NCBI GenBank assembly: GCA_963766345.1 | Contig: CAVXZL010000012.1 | Location: 744,001 to 808,000, forward strand | Direction of reading: 5' to 3' | Length of the DNA stretch: 64,000 bases | DNA from: DASVFB01 sp963766345 | Lineage (GTDB): Bacteria > Actinomycetota > Thermoleophilia > Gaiellales > Gaiellaceae | Part shown: one piece after another, positions 49,305-60,188 of the stretch | Position numbering within the stretch: position 1 is the first letter of the stretch | How the letters are laid out: the number at the start of each line of letters is the position of its first letter | Translations under genes and position numbers: made by a program | Notes under the pieces: generated by a model | The model's database searches: none | What the model was told of the DNA's origin: nothing | The model's input: the letters and a program-made list of their open reading frames with translations, nothing else

Positions 49305-50435
49305 ATGATGGAAGCAGACGTAATGATCGGTGCCGGCATGAAAGTCACGTGTAGTCGCGAGGAGTTCGTCGGGAGGCTTGGGATCGTTTCGCGCGCAGTG
49401 TCGACGCGAAGCTCGGTGCAGATCCTCGCCGGCGTGCTGTTGGAGGCCGCTGCGGGCGAGCTGCGTCTCGCCGCGACGGACATGGAGCTCTCGCTGCGCA
49501 CATCGCTCGACGCACAGGTCGAGAACGAAGGCTCGGTGGTCGTGCCCGGGCGCCTGCTCGTGGACATCGCACGTCTGCTCCCGGATTCCGACGTGCAGGT
49601 CGAGCACCGGCTCGAGGAGGGCGTTCTCGCGGTCGCGTGCGGGTCGGCGAGCTACCGGCTGCACACGTACAGCGCCGAGGACTTTCCGCGCCTGCCCGAC
49701 GTCGACGACACGCAGATCTTCACCGTCGACGCGGAGGCGCTCCTCGAGACAGTCTCTCAGGTGTCGCGATCGGCTTCACGCGACGAGTCGCGGCCCGTGC
49801 TGACCGGCATCCTCGCGCGCTTCGAGCCCGGGAAGCTCGTGATGGCCGCGACGGACTCGTACCGGCTCGCCGTGAAGGAGACCGACCTCGCCGGCTCGAC
49901 GCACGAGCTCGAGGCGATCATCCCCGCGCGCGCTCTCTCGGAACTCGCCCGGATCGTCGGCGCCGCGACGCGGCTCGAGCTCGGAGTGCAGGAGAACCAG
50001 GTCGCGTTCCGCACCGACGACGCGGTGCTGACCTCGCGTCGCATCGACGGTCAGTTCCCGAACGTGAAGCAGCTGCTGCCTGAGCAGTTCGAGCATGTCG
50101 TGACGCTGCCGCGGAGCGAGCTGCTCGAGGTGGTCCGTCGAGTGTCGGTGATGGCGCAGCGCAACTCGCCGCTACGCCTCCGCTTCGCCGACGGCGAGCT
50201 GAACATCTCGGCGCAGACACAGGACGTCGGCGAGGCGAAGGAGTCGCTGCCGGCGCCGTTCGCGGGAGACCCGCTCGAGATCGGCTTCAATCCGGAATTC
50301 CTCCGCGACGGGATCGAGTCCGTCCAGTCCGACGAGGTTCAGCTCAAGCTGATCTCGCCGCTTCGCCCCGGCCTCATCCAGGGCGAGAGCGACGACTACT
50401 CGTACCTGATCATGCCGATCAGGCTCGCGGGCTGA
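49305..50435 (+). CDS. dnaN: DNA polymerase III beta subunit (sliding clamp)
   Basis: Replication clamp of 376 residues with three repeats of the clamp fold. Recognisable blocks are VTCSREEFVGRLGIVSRAVS, ILAGVLLEAAAGELRLAATDMELSL (in parts), VPGRLLVDIARLLPD, ESRPVLTGILARFEPGKLVMAATDSYRLA (in parts), IPARALSELARI and the C-terminal YSYLIMPIRLAG. ATG 49305 is chosen for GAGG 12 bases upstream; ATG 49338 (MKVTCSREEF) would match many homologues better. Confidence 0.96.
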   Translation: MMEADVMIGAGMKVTCSREEFVGRLGIVSRAVSTRSSVQILAGVLLEAAAGELRLAATDMELSLRTSLDAQVENEGSVVVPGRLLVDIARLLPDSDVQVEHRLEEGVLAVACGSASYRLHTYSAEDFPRLPDVDDTQIFTVDAEALLETVSQVSRSASRDESRPVLTGILARFEPGKLVMAATDSYRLAVKETDLAGSTHELEAIIPARALSELARIVGAATRLELGVQENQVAFRTDDAVLTSRRIDGQFPNVKQLLPEQFEHVVTLPRSELLEVVRRVSVMAQRNSPLRLRFADGELNISAQTQDVGEAKESLPAPFAGDPLEIGFNPEFLRDGIESVQSDEVQLKLISPLRPGLIQGESDDYSYLIMPIRLAG

Positions 50436-50442
50436 GCCTCGT

Positions 50443-51498
50443 CTGATCGTCTCGGCGGTCTCGCTGCGCGATTTCCGTTCGTATGCACGGCTCGAGCTCG
50501 GCTTGCAGCCGGGGATCGTCCTTGTCGTCGGCCCGAACGGTGCCGGCAAGACGAACCTGCTCGAGGCACTGCACGTCGGCACGCAGGGGTTCTCGCCGCG
50601 AACGCGGGTCGACGCCCAGTTGATTCGCTTCGGCGCGACGGCCTCGCGCGTGGGACTCGCCGGCCGGCGAGGTGACACGCCGCTCGAGGTCGGTATCACA
50701 CTTTCGTCCTCGGCTGCGAAGCGCGGGACGCTGAACGGCGCGAGGCTCGCGACTGCCGAGCAGCTTCGCCGTGAGATCGAGACGCTTGTCTTCACACCGG
50801 ATCGCCTCGCCGTCGTCAAGGGCGGTCCTGCAACGCGCCGCGCGTACTTCGACCGCGTGCTCGCGCGACTCCAGCCGGCGCGTGCGGACATCCCGACCGA
50901 CTACGCGGCGGCCGTGGCGCAACGGAACGCGGCGCTTCGACGTGCCGCCGCGGGTCTCTCCTCGCGCGAGGCGATCGCGCCGTGGACCGAGCGGGTGGCG
51001 ACCCTCGGCAACGAGCTGGTCGCCGCGCGGCTCGAGACGCTCGCCGCGCTCGAGCCCGCCTTCCGCGAGATCGCCGGCGTCCTCGGGCTCGCGGCGGCGG
51101 CGCTCGCGTACGAGGGCGAGCCTCCGACGCTCGCCGAGCTCGAGGCCCGGCTCGATCGCGACCTTGATCGCGCGACCACGAGCCTCGGGCCCCACCTGCA
51201 CGACGTTCGCTTGCTCGCCGGCGACCGCGACCTGCGCGGCTTCGGCTCGCAGGGCGAGCAGCGCCTGACGGTCCTCTCGCTGTTGCTGGCAGAGGCTCGC
51301 CTGCTCGCGTCGCGACGCGACGTGCCGCCTCTGTTGCTCCTCGACGACGTCCTGTCGGAGCTCGACACGGGACGCCGGGCGGTTTTGAGCGGGCTCGTGG
51401 GCAATGCCGGACAGACGGTCGTGACGGCGACGCAGCGCGCCGCGCTGCCGGTCGAGCCGGCCCAGCTCGTGGAGGTGGAACACGGAACGGCTCGCTGA
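50443..51498 (+). CDS. recF: DNA replication and repair protein RecF
   Basis: SMC-like ATPase for recombinational repair. The family N-terminus (IVSAVSLRDFRSYARLEL) is encoded directly after dnaN, and the only plausible initiator in place is CTG at 50443, giving 351 residues. Walker A GPNGAGKT is at 30-37, RFGATASRVGLAG follows, the signature FGSQGEQRLTVLSLLLAEA and Walker B LLLLDDVLSELD are near the C-terminus. A later TTG (50503) would remove the first beta strands and leave Walker A about ten residues from the N-terminus, which is implausible. The end overlaps dciA. Confidence 0.9.
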   Translation: MIVSAVSLRDFRSYARLELGLQPGIVLVVGPNGAGKTNLLEALHVGTQGFSPRTRVDAQLIRFGATASRVGLAGRRGDTPLEVGITLSSSAAKRGTLNGARLATAEQLRREIETLVFTPDRLAVVKGGPATRRAYFDRVLARLQPARADIPTDYAAAVAQRNAALRRAAAGLSSREAIAPWTERVATLGNELVAARLETLAALEPAFREIAGVLGLAAAALAYEGEPPTLAELEARLDRDLDRATTSLGPHLHDVRLLAGDRDLRGFGSQGEQRLTVLSLLLAEARLLASRRDVPPLLLLDDVLSELDTGRRAVLSGLVGNAGQTVVTATQRAALPVEPAQLVEVEHGTAR

Positions 51499-51931
51499 CA
51501 CCGTCCGCGGCGAGCTGTCGCGCTTCGGCGGCCCGGCGGAGATCGGCCGCGTCGCGGATGCGTGGCCGGCCGCGGTCGGGGAGCAGATCGCACGGAATGC
51601 CTGGCCGGCGCGCATCGCGCGCGACGGGACGCTGCACGTGAACACGAGCTCGTCCGCGTGGGCGTTCGAGCTCACGCAACTCGAAGCGACGATTCGCGCC
51701 AAGCTCGGCGAGCTCGCTCCGCCGAAGCTTCGCTTCGCGCCGGGCCCGTTGCCGGAGCCGCTAACGACCGCAGAGGACGCGGCCGCGACGAGGACTCCCG
51801 AGCCTTCCGACGCGGACCGCGCCCGCGGCACGGAATTGGCGGCCCCGATCGGCGACGAAAAGCTGCGGAATTTGGTTGCGCGCGCCGCCGCGGCGAGCCT
51901 GGCGAGCAGCCGAAACAGCCGCCCGTTCTGA
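51482..51931 (+). CDS. dciA: DciA-type helicase-loading protein (DUF721)
   Basis: Predicted partner of the replicative helicase DnaB in bacteria without DnaC. The conserved part reads ERLADTVRGELSRFGGPAE, VADAWPAAVGEQIARNAWPARI, DGTLHVNTSSSAWAFELTQL and the C-terminal tail is Ala/Arg-rich. The N-terminus has no ATG/GTG/TTG; ACG at 51482 sits exactly where Met is expected, six bases after a strong GGAGG. A GTG at 51638 would lose half the domain. About 149 residues from ACG. Overlaps recF and lies just before gyrB, the usual actinobacterial position. Confidence 0.8.
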   Translation, partial: TERLADTVRGELSRFGGPAEIGRVADAWPAAVGEQIARNAWPARIARDGTLHVNTSSSAWAFELTQLEATIRAKLGELAPPKLRFAPGPLPEPLTTAEDAAATRTPEPSDADRARGTELAAPIGDEKLRNLVARAAAASLASSRNSRPF

Positions 51932-51979
51932 TACACTTTCGTCAGCCCGCAAGGCTGGCATTTGCAGGGCTTTTTCTCT

Positions 51980-54361
<2,382 letters not shown>

Positions 54362-54369
54362 GGTGACCG

Positions 54370-56853
54370 GTGTCTGAGATCGAGACCGGCGCTCTGGGGC
54401 CGGGCCGCATCGAGCCGCGCGAGCTCGAGCAGGAGATGCGCTCGAGCTTCCTCGACTATGCGATGTCGGTCATCGTCAGCCGCGCGCTGCCCGACGTGCG
54501 CGACGGCCTGAAGCCCGTCCACCGGCGCGTGCTCTACAGCATGTGGACGGCCGGCAACCGCCCGGGGCGACCGTACGTGAAGTGCGCGCGCATCGTCGGC
54601 GACGTGATGGGCAACTACCACCCGCACGGCGACACCGCGATCTACGACACGCTCGTCCGCCTCGCGCAGCCGTTCTCACTGCGCTATCCGCTCGTCGACG
54701 GGCAGGGCAACTTCGGCTCGATCGACGACGATCCACCAGCCGCCATGCGCTACACAGAAGCGCGCCTCGCACGCCTCGCGACCGAGCTGCTCGAAGAGCT
54801 CGACAGCGACACCGTCGACTTCGGTCCCAACTACGACGAGTCGAAGCGGGAGCCCGTCGTCCTGCCGGCCCGCTTTCCGAACCTGCTCGTGAATGGATCT
54901 GCCGGCATCGCGGTGGGAATGGCCACGAACATCCCGCCGCACAACCTCGGCGAGGTCGCGGACGCGATCATCGCGATGATCGACGACCCCGACGTGTCGG
55001 CGGACAAGCTGATGCAGCACGTCAAGGGCCCGGACTTTCCGACCGGCGGCATCATCGTCGGCAGAAGCGGTATTCGCGACGCGTACCGCACCGGCCGCGG
55101 CCGCATCGTCATGCGCGCACGCGCCCACATCGAGGAGTTGCGCGGCGGCAAGTCCGCGATCATCGTCAGCGAGCTTCCGTACGGCGTCCGCAAGGGCGGC
55201 GACAACGGCGTCATCAAGAAGATCGCGGATCTCGTCAACGACAAGGTGCTGACGGAGATCTCCGATCTCGCCGACCACTCGGACCGCACCGGCATGCGCA
55301 TCCAGGTCGAGCTCAAGCGCGACGCGATTCCGCAGGTTGCGCTCAACAAGCTCTTCAAGCACACGTCGCTGCAGACGACGTTCGGGTACAACGCCGTCGC
55401 GCTCGTCGACGGCGTGCCGAAGACGCTCGCGCTGCTCGAGCTGATCCGCCACTACATCGACTTCCAGCGCGAGATCGTCACGCGGCGCGCGAAGTTCCAG
55501 CTGCGCAAGGCCGAGGAACGCGCGCACGTTCTCGAGGGCTACCTCATCGCGCTCGACAACCTCGACGCCGTCATCGCGCTCATCCGTGCGGCCGCGGACA
55601 CCGAGGCGGCACGCACGCAGCTGATGGAGCGCTTCGGCCTCTCCGAGATCCAGGCGTCGGCGATCCTCGAGTTGCGGCTCCGCGCGCTGACGGCGCTCGA
55701 GCGCAAGCGCGTCGAGGACGAGCACCGCGACCTCACCGAGCGAATCGCCGAGCTGCGCGCGCTCCTCTCCGACGAGGCGCGCATCGACGGCGTGATCAAG
55801 GACGAGCTGGCCGAGCTGCGCGAGATCCACGCCCGCACCGACGATCGGCGCACCGAGATCGTCGCGGCCGAGGAGGAGCTCGAGCTCGAGGACCTGATCG
55901 CGGAAGAGGACATGGTGATCGCGATCACGCGGTCCGGCTACATCAAGCGGCTACCCGTGACCGCGTACCGCGAGCAGCGGCGCGGCGGCATCGGCGTGAT
56001 GGGCATGGACCTGAAGGAGGACGACTACATCGAGCATCTGTTCGTCGCCTCGACGCACGACTACATCCTCTTTTTCACGAGCGTCGGCAAGGTGTACCGG
56101 CTCAAGGTGCACGAGCTGCCGCTCGGGTCGCGCCAGTCGAAGGGACGTGCGATCGTCAACCTGCTGCCTTTCCGGCAGGGCGAGCAGGTGCGCGCGGTCG
56201 TGCAGACGCGCGACTTCAAGGAGGCCGAGTTCCTCGTCTTCGCGACGAAGAACGGCGTCGTCAAGAAGACGAGGCTCGAGGCGTACAACACCTCGCTCAA
56301 GGCAGACGGCATCATCGCGATCAAGATGCGCGAGGGCGACGAGCTCGTCGGCGTCCGGCATTCGAGCGGCGAGGACGATCTGCTCATGGTCTCGCGCGCC
56401 GGCCAGGCGATCCGCTTCTCCGAGCAGGACGTGCGCGCGATGGGCAGGGACGCGTCGGGCGTCCAGGGCATGCGCCTGCGGGCCGGCGACGAGGTGATCG
56501 CGATCGCCGTCGCTCAGGACGACTCGGACCTGCTCATCGTGACGGAAAACGGCTACGGCAAGCGGACGCGCATCGGCGAGTACCCGCGCAAGGGCCGGAA
56601 TGGGATGGGCGTGAAGACGGTGCAGCTCACCGAGGCGAAGGGCAAGCTCGCCGGCGCACGCATCGTGCGCGAGGGCTACCAGGTGATGCTGATCTCGAAC
56701 GGCGGCACGGTGATCCGCATCCCCGTCGAGGAGTTCAAGCGCCTCGGGCGCTCGACCCAGGGCGTCATCGTCATGCGCCTCCGCGAGGGGGAGCAGGTGT
56801 CGACGCTCGCGCCGGTCGTCGAGTCGGAGTCGCAGGACGAAGAGCAGCCCTAG
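54370..56853 (+). CDS. gyrA: DNA gyrase subunit A
   Basis: Cleavage-religation subunit, 827 residues, GTG start nine bases after gyrB. It begins with EQEMRSSFLDYAMSVIVSRALPDVRDGLKPV (in parts), the catalytic Tyr128 in AMRYTEARLA, and the quinolone region HPHGDTAIYDTLVRLAQ. The C-terminal beta-pinwheel has the GyrA box EQRRGGIGVMGM, which identifies gyrase rather than ParC, and further blades (ARPFDW-like SRQSKGRAIVNLLP). The C-terminal tail is acidic. No frame problem. Confidence 0.96.
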   Translation: MSEIETGALGPGRIEPRELEQEMRSSFLDYAMSVIVSRALPDVRDGLKPVHRRVLYSMWTAGNRPGRPYVKCARIVGDVMGNYHPHGDTAIYDTLVRLAQPFSLRYPLVDGQGNFGSIDDDPPAAMRYTEARLARLATELLEELDSDTVDFGPNYDESKREPVVLPARFPNLLVNGSAGIAVGMATNIPPHNLGEVADAIIAMIDDPDVSADKLMQHVKGPDFPTGGIIVGRSGIRDAYRTGRGRIVMRARAHIEELRGGKSAIIVSELPYGVRKGGDNGVIKKIADLVNDKVLTEISDLADHSDRTGMRIQVELKRDAIPQVALNKLFKHTSLQTTFGYNAVALVDGVPKTLALLELIRHYIDFQREIVTRRAKFQLRKAEERAHVLEGYLIALDNLDAVIALIRAAADTEAARTQLMERFGLSEIQASAILELRLRALTALERKRVEDEHRDLTERIAELRALLSDEARIDGVIKDELAELREIHARTDDRRTEIVAAEEELELEDLIAEEDMVIAITRSGYIKRLPVTAYREQRRGGIGVMGMDLKEDDYIEHLFVASTHDYILFFTSVGKVYRLKVHELPLGSRQSKGRAIVNLLPFRQGEQVRAVVQTRDFKEAEFLVFATKNGVVKKTRLEAYNTSLKADGIIAIKMREGDELVGVRHSSGEDDLLMVSRAGQAIRFSEQDVRAMGRDASGVQGMRLRAGDEVIAIAVAQDDSDLLIVTENGYGKRTRIGEYPRKGRNGMGVKTVQLTEAKGKLAGARIVREGYQVMLISNGGTVIRIPVEEFKRLGRSTQGVIVMRLREGEQVSTLAPVVESESQDEEQP

Positions 56854-56875
56854 AGACGCGCAGAAACGCGCGTTC

Positions 56876-56903
56876 CGGCGCATATTCGCCGCGATTTTCT
56901 TCC
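56876..56903 (+). terminator. Possible terminator after gyrA
   Basis: Five-base stem CGGCG/CGCCG with loop catatt, followed by gcgattttcttcc. A second small hairpin (acgcgc/gcgcgt) lies just upstream. Together they are a reasonable but short intrinsic terminator for the dnaA-gyrA transcript. Confidence 0.5.
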
Positions 56904-56911
56904 AAAACCCC

Positions 56912-56941
56912 TTTTCAAACGACTACCCGAGGGTGTATATC
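56912..56941 (+). promoter_or_regulatory. Possible promoter of the MerR-type gene
   Basis: TTTTCA (56912-56917) and TATATC (56936-56941) are 18 bases apart, with TG in front of the -10 (extended -10). The area is distinctly AT-richer than its surroundings. An 18-19 base spacer is typical of MerR-regulated promoters, so autoregulation is possible. Confidence 0.45.
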
Positions 56942-56985
56942 TGTACTTACCGGGGGGTCGAGTCCGATTAGAAGCGAGGCATCGT

Positions 56986-57309
56986 ATGGCTACTAGCAGG
57001 CAGGTAGACCTTCTTGAGCCCATAAACCTGGCAGACCACCTCGGCAAGGTGGAGCTGTATCTGGGCCAGGTCTGCCAGATCGCCGGCATCTCCAAGATGC
57101 AGCTCGACTACTGGACGAACAAGGCGCAGATCCCCACGAAGGGCAAGAAGCAGCGGATCTACGACATCGACGCCCTTCAGACCGTGATGCTGATCAAGCA
57201 GGCGAAGGACAAGGGCCTGAACCTCGGTGCGGCAATCGAGGCGGCTCGGCGTTTCCGCGAGGAGAACGAGCTTCCGGCGTCCGCCCCGCCCGCGATCGTC
57301 CAGAGCTAG
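56986..57309 (+). CDS. MerR-family-like transcriptional regulator
   Basis: A 107-residue single-domain protein with a winged-helix MerR fold: LGQVCQIAGISKMQLDYWTN (residues 24-43), KGKKQRIYDIDALQTVMLIK and GLNLGAAIEAARRFREE. The usual LRYYE/LRYWE sequence is changed to LDYWTNKAQIP and there is no effector domain, so it resembles HspR/small MerR proteins. ATG start, weak GAGG upstream (gcgaggcatcgt). Target unknown; it stands alone after gyrA and is convergent with galT. Confidence 0.75.
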   Translation: MATSRQVDLLEPINLADHLGKVELYLGQVCQIAGISKMQLDYWTNKAQIPTKGKKQRIYDIDALQTVMLIKQAKDKGLNLGAAIEAARRFREENELPASAPPAIVQS

Positions 57310-58106
57310 CGCAGCGCCGCCGCGGCGTCCTCGGGCGCGAGCGCGTTGATCCACCAACCGGCGCCGAGCTCGACGCCGGCGAGAATCGAGAGGCGCGGGA
57401 CGACCTCGATGTGCCAGTCCCCCGAGTCGTGGAGCCACGCGTTCAGCGGCACGGCGCCTGCAGCGCGGCGGACGCGGCGGACGGCGTCACCGAGAAGCAC
57501 CAGCGCCGAGGGGAGCAACTCGTCGGAGAATGCGCCTTCGCGCGGCTCGGCGGGTGCGATCACGACCTCGTAGGCGAGGCGGCCCGCCCACGGACAGGCG
57601 AGGACGAGGCCGGCGCGCTCCGCGACGACGATCCAGCGTTCGCGGTCGACCTGCTGCTGCGTCTCGGGCGGCGGCTCCGGGAGCCACACGAGCTGCGAAT
57701 GCGTGTGCGGGAGGCTCGAGCCCGCCTCGCGTCCCTCGTTCACGAGCGCGTGCAGATAGCCGTCGGGCACGGCTTCGCGGCGGCGGCGCCACGCCTCGGC
57801 GACGCCGGCGAGCTCGTCGTCGGACAGCTCGGCGACAGAGCGGGCGTGCCGCGGCGTGTGCACGACGACCTCCTGCCGCTCGAAGGCGGGGTAGAGGTTC
57901 GGCACGACGCGGACGTGCCACGGATCGCCGATTCGCAGCGTCTCGGGCGGCGTGCGGTCCTCGCGGCCGGCGCAGAACGGGCACTGCGCGAGCTCCTCCT
58001 CCGTCGGAGGCTCGAGCTCGGCCTGCGCCGCTCCGGGCCGCTTCGCCCGCGCCGGGGCGATCGCGACCCGCCGGCCGGTCAGCGGATCAGTCCGAAGATC
58101 CGCCAG
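57306..58106 (-). CDS. galT: Galactose-1-phosphate uridylyltransferase-like (HIT superfamily)
   Basis: Nucleotidyltransferase of the Leloir pathway type, about 266 residues, shorter than the usual 330-350. It has LRTDPLTGRRVAIAPARAKR, a zinc motif QCPFCAG, RVVPNLYPAFERQEVVVHTP, NEGREAGSSLPHTHSQLVW with the active-site His-x-His (HTH instead of HPH) and WHIEVVPRL. The frame is open from the SPFH stop with no ATG/GTG/TTG; CTG at 58106 precedes ADLRTDPLTG. GTG 57905 would lose the zinc site. Overlaps the SPFH gene by 20 bases. Confidence 0.82.
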   Translation of the reverse strand: MADLRTDPLTGRRVAIAPARAKRPGAAQAELEPPTEEELAQCPFCAGREDRTPPETLRIGDPWHVRVVPNLYPAFERQEVVVHTPRHARSVAELSDDELAGVAEAWRRRREAVPDGYLHALVNEGREAGSSLPHTHSQLVWLPEPPPETQQQVDRERWIVVAERAGLVLACPWAGRLAYEVVIAPAEPREGAFSDELLPSALVLLGDAVRRVRRAAGAVPLNAWLHDSGDWHIEVVPRLSILAGVELGAGWWINALAPEDAAAALR

Positions 58107-58857
58107 CGCGCTCGAGGAAGGGCTTGATGATGTCGATCGGCGCCGGGAAGACGATGGTCGTCGACTGCGACGAGCTCACCTCGATCAGCGTCTGCAGGTA
58201 GCGGAGCTGGAGGGCGATCGGGTGTGTCTCGAGCACGGTCGCCGCGTCGCTGAGCCGCTGGGACGCCTGAAACTCACCCTCCGCGCTGATCACCTTGGCG
58301 CGCCGCTCGCGCTCCGCCTCGGCCTGGCGTGCCATGGCGCGCTGCATGTCCGCCGGGATCTCGACGTCCTTCACCTCGACGATCGAGACCTTGATCCCCC
58401 ACGGCGCGGTCGCCTCGTCGATGATCTCCTGGAGGATCGAGTTGATCTTGTCCCGCTCCGAGAGCAGCTCGTCGAGCAGGTGCTGGCCGAGGACGGAGCG
58501 CAGCGTCGTCTGCGCGATCTGCGACGTCGCTGCCATGAAGTTCTCGACGGCGACGACCGACGCCTGAGGGTCGACGATGCGGAAGTACGCGACCGCGTTC
58601 ACGCGCGCCGGCACGTTGTCCTTGGTGATGACCTCCTGCGGCGGGATGTTGAGCGTGATCGTTCGCAGGTCGACCTTCACCATCCGGTCGACGATCGGGA
58701 TGAGGATGAACAGGCCGGGGCCCTTCGGCGGGTCGAGCAGGCGGCCGAGGCGGAAGACGACGCCGCGCTCGTACTCGCGTGCGACCTTCACCGCCGACGT
58801 CAGGAAGAACAGCAGCAGCAGGACGACGACGACGAGGCCGATGATCGCGCCGAGCAT
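58087..58857 (-). CDS. SPFH/stomatin-like (slipin) membrane protein
   Basis: A 256-residue stomatin-type protein with one N-terminal hydrophobic segment (about 2-20), then the SPFH domain: VVFRLGRLLDPPKGPGLFIL, LNIPPQEVITKDNVPARVNAV, VLGQHLLDELLSERDKINS, GIKVSIVEVKDVEIPADMQRA (in parts) and the coiled-coil AMARQAEAERERRAKVISAEGE (in parts). Prokaryotic stomatins form large membrane oligomers. It lies nine bases downstream of nfeD, the classic stomatin-NfeD operon. Confidence 0.92.
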   Translation of the reverse strand: MLGAIIGLVVVVLLLLFFLTSAVKVAREYERGVVFRLGRLLDPPKGPGLFILIPIVDRMVKVDLRTITLNIPPQEVITKDNVPARVNAVAYFRIVDPQASVVAVENFMAATSQIAQTTLRSVLGQHLLDELLSERDKINSILQEIIDEATAPWGIKVSIVEVKDVEIPADMQRAMARQAEAERERRAKVISAEGEFQASQRLSDAATVLETHPIALQLRYLQTLIEVSSSQSTTIVFPAPIDIIKPFLERAGGSSD

Positions 58858-58866
58858 TGGGCGACC

Positions 58867-60117
58867 TTACACCCGGTGAACCTTGAGCCGGAGCCCGTGA
58901 ACCTCGTCCACGCGGACGCGCGCGCCGGGCTCGAGCGTGCCGCCGTCCGCGGTCGTCGCCTGCCACAACTCGCCGCGCACGAAGACGAGACCGTCCATGC
59001 GCGCGACGCCTTCCGCGCCGACCATCGCCGGCATCGCGGAAGGACGCCTGCGCGCCTGCACGGCCTTGCCGAGCGCGAACGCCATGAAGCCGCCGATGGA
59101 CGCCGTGACGAGCACGACGAACCAGGTGTCGACCTCGTACGGCGCAGGAGCGTCGTGGAAGAGCGTCAGGAGCCCGACGGCGAGCGCGACGAGTGCGGAC
59201 AACGTCAGCGCTCCGTGCGTGACGACGTGCGCGTCGACGACGAGCAGGACGAGCGCGAGGACGATCAGCGCGAAGCCGGCCCAGTCGATCGGCAGGATCG
59301 AGAAACCGAACAGCGCGGTCACGAGGGCGACCGCGCCGAGCGCCCCCGGGAGCACGACGCCCGGATGGAAGACCTCGAAGAGGATGCCGCCGATGCCGGC
59401 GAGAAAGAGCAGCGACAGGAGGTTCGGGTCGATCAGCGTGTCGAGCAGGCGCGTGAGAAATCCGATGTTCTTCGTCACGATCTCGTCGCCGGCGGTGTGC
59501 AGCGTGACGTTGCGCGGCTTGGGCGTGCGGCCGTCGATCTTCTGCAGCAGCGCCGGCAGGTTCGGCGCGATGACGTCGACGACGTTCATTTTCAAGGCCT
59601 CCTGCGCGGTGAGGTTCGAGGCCTTGCGAACGGCGAGGTCGGCCCACTTCGCATTGCGTCCGTGTGCGCTCGCGAGGTTGCGAAGCGAGGCCGCGGCGTC
59701 GTTGACGATCTTGCGCTTCAGGTCGCTGCCGATGTTCTGGCCGTTGCCCGTGATCGGAGTCGACGAGCCGATGTTCGACACCGGCGACATCGCGAGCACG
59801 TCCGCGGCCTGCGAGATCCACACGCCCGCGCTCGCTGCGCGCGCGCCGTTCGGTGCGACGTAGACGACGATCGGCTCCTTCGCGGCGAGCTCGTCCTGCA
59901 CGATCTTGCGCATCGAGCTGTCGAGGCCGCCCGGCGTGTCGAGCAGGATCACGAGCGCGTCGTACTTCGCTCCCTCGTCGATCCGGTCGCTGAGCCACTT
60001 CTGCGTGACGGGGTTGACGTCGGCGTCGAACTTCACCGCGAGCACCTTCCCGTTGCCGGCTTGCGCCGCCGAAGTTGCGGCGAGCGCGACGATGAACGCG
60101 AGGATGAGAGGCTTCAC
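58867..60117 (-). CDS. NfeD-family membrane-bound serine protease (stomatin-operon partner)
   Basis: Partner of the downstream SPFH protein. From GTG 60117 the 416-residue product starts with a signal peptide (PLILAFIVALAATSAAQA). A ClpP-like protease domain follows: ILLDTPGGLDSS, VYVAPNGARAASAGVWIS with the catalytic Ser at about 96, then four to five membrane helices and a C-terminal OB-fold NfeD domain (MVGAEGVARMDGLVFVRGELWQA in parts, ARVRVDEVHGLRLKV). This is the long NfeD1b type known to cleave stomatin. It is divergent from the amidase gene. Confidence 0.92.
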   Translation of the reverse strand: MKPLILAFIVALAATSAAQAGNGKVLAVKFDADVNPVTQKWLSDRIDEGAKYDALVILLDTPGGLDSSMRKIVQDELAAKEPIVVYVAPNGARAASAGVWISQAADVLAMSPVSNIGSSTPITGNGQNIGSDLKRKIVNDAAASLRNLASAHGRNAKWADLAVRKASNLTAQEALKMNVVDVIAPNLPALLQKIDGRTPKPRNVTLHTAGDEIVTKNIGFLTRLLDTLIDPNLLSLLFLAGIGGILFEVFHPGVVLPGALGAVALVTALFGFSILPIDWAGFALIVLALVLLVVDAHVVTHGALTLSALVALAVGLLTLFHDAPAPYEVDTWFVVLVTASIGGFMAFALGKAVQARRRPSAMPAMVGAEGVARMDGLVFVRGELWQATTADGGTLEPGARVRVDEVHGLRLKVHRV

Positions 60118-60188
60118 GGTTGTAAGGATTCCACCGGCAAGCTTGCCTGAGCAGGTGTCGTCTGGCACCGTGCAGAAGGGGTGCGGGA

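Noticed and set aside
51932..51979. Terminator between dciA and gyrB (agccc...gggcttttt)
   Set aside because: The complementary bases are few and interrupted, and gyrB follows immediately in the same direction, so evidence is too weak to list.
57952..60150. Long plus-strand open frame opposite galT, SPFH and nfeD
   Set aside because: Its translation is Arg/Asp-rich low-complexity sequence, the usual antisense shadow in high-GC DNA; the minus-strand genes have clear family motifs.
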